From Sphingomonas paucimobilis NBRC 13935 (GTDB lineage: Bacteria; Pseudomonadota; Alphaproteobacteria; Sphingomonadales; Sphingomonadaceae), in contig NZ_BBJS01000046.1 of assembly GCF_000739895.2 (NCBI RefSeq), forward strand, positions 1-64,000: a DNA stretch of 64,000 bases, in the 5' to 3' direction. Under the pieces are notes generated by a model that was not told the origin of the DNA, did no database searches, and saw nothing but the letters and a program-made list of their open reading frames with translations. Shown in pieces: positions 63,601 to 64,000 of the stretch (position 1 is the first letter of the stretch; each line of letters begins with the position of its first letter). The position numbers and the translations under genes were made by a program.

Positions 63601-64000
63601 TGCGTCTCGCGCTCCTTCTGGGCCTGACGGTCGCTCTGGCCGGATGCGGCCAGGCGTCCGACCAGCCGAAGGAGACGCCCAAGGCTTCGCCGACGCCGTT
63701 CGTGACGGGCGGCTGGGCGACCATATTCGGCAATGCGCCGGAGACGGTCAGCCTGCTCGACCGGATGGGCTTTCGCATGACCGGCTATGCGCCCGTCCAG
63801 GGGCAGTATCGTGCGATCGCGCAGGCCACGCCGATGGCCGACCCGGCGGTGACGCCGATCAACATGGGCAACCTGATGGTCGAGGGCGATGCGAAGCAGT
63901 TGAAGGAACTTCGCTTCTCGCTCGACCTCGTCAATCTCGACACCAGCCCGTTCGCCAAGACGCAGTTCATCCGCTGGGTCACCAAGCCGATGGATCAGCT
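63600..64000 (+). CDS. Predicted lipoprotein, cut by the window end
   Basis: An open frame of at least 133 codons runs off the window. It starts ATG at 63600, overlapping the atpG stop by one base. The N-terminus is a classical lipoprotein signal (LALLLGLTVALAGC, lipobox LAGC). A Pro/Thr/Lys-rich linker follows, and then a soluble region (SLLDRMGFRMTGYAPVQGQY, NLMVEGDAKQLKELRF). I recognise no family. Lying immediately after atpG, it may be cotranscribed with the ATP synthase genes, but the sequence gives no functional link. Confidence 0.75.
   Translation, partial: MRLALLLGLTVALAGCGQASDQPKETPKASPTPFVTGGWATIFGNAPETVSLLDRMGFRMTGYAPVQGQYRAIAQATPMADPAVTPINMGNLMVEGDAKQLKELRFSLDLVNLDTSPFAKTQFIRWVTKPMDQ

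Overview
The window is GC-rich, densely packed bacterial chromosome. Gene content and protein style point to an alphaproteobacterium of the Sphingomonadales, most likely Sphingomonas or a close relative. The signs are an Oar-like TonB-dependent receptor, the aerobic cobalamin pathway (cobG, cobF), the secDF-yajC block, the atpH-A-G order, a GTA-type endolysin/holin pair, and characteristic palindromic intergenic repeats. The genus is inferred from these features, not proven.

Layout. 1-5.4 kb: a LytS/LytTR two-component pair and a large TonB-dependent receptor with its own terminator. 5.7-11 kb: ligA, a small unknown protein, recN and bamD on the minus strand. 11-15 kb: a mannose-6-phosphate isomerase, an S41 peptidase and a glycosyltransferase. 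15-18.4 kb: a Mth938-like protein gene with secF, secD and yajC, followed by tRNA-Pro(GGG). 18.7-19.7 kb: a small membrane protein and an RlpA-like lipoprotein.

19.7-42.5 kb is a nearly complete aerobic (late cobalt insertion) cobalamin cluster. Two near-identical cobalamin riboswitches precede a NiCoT cobalt transporter and cobW, which leads into cobN-G-H-I-J. The cluster continues with cobK (reversed), cobL-E-M-B-A-F, reversed cobU-cobO, cobC-D-Q, and a reversed operon DUF1636-cobT-phosphatase-cobS. That last operon has its own third riboswitch. Together these genes import cobalt, build the corrin ring from uroporphyrinogen III, insert cobalt (CobN; its CobS/CobT AAA+ partners are not in the window), adenosylate, amidate, attach the aminopropanol arm and assemble the nucleotide loop. 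No bluB, corrin reductase or btuB is present here.

42.5-48 kb: an exported GH2 beta-galactosidase and an S9 peptidase in one operon. 48-54.6 kb: a MerC-like membrane protein behind a strong palindrome, a PAP2-type phosphatase with an altered active-site motif, a Tat-exported SDR, a ROK sugar kinase, a GH108 endolysin plus 3TM holin, a retropepsin-PDZ protein, and an HExxH protein with a small membrane partner. 54.6-60.3 kb: a lone CpaF ATPase, a membrane-anchored trypsin-like protease, a gluzincin-TPR-like protein and an Ada protein lacking its O6-methylguanine transferase C-terminus. 60.5-64 kb: atpH-atpA-atpG and the start of a lipoprotein gene cut by the window edge.

Most of the content is ordinary core and metabolic sequence, and I found no convincing wholly new system. 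The observations most worth following are the duplicated riboswitch, the cobK/cobL shared start, the altered phosphatase motif, the truncated Ada, the palindrome upstream of merC, and repeats inserted in the ATP synthase operon.
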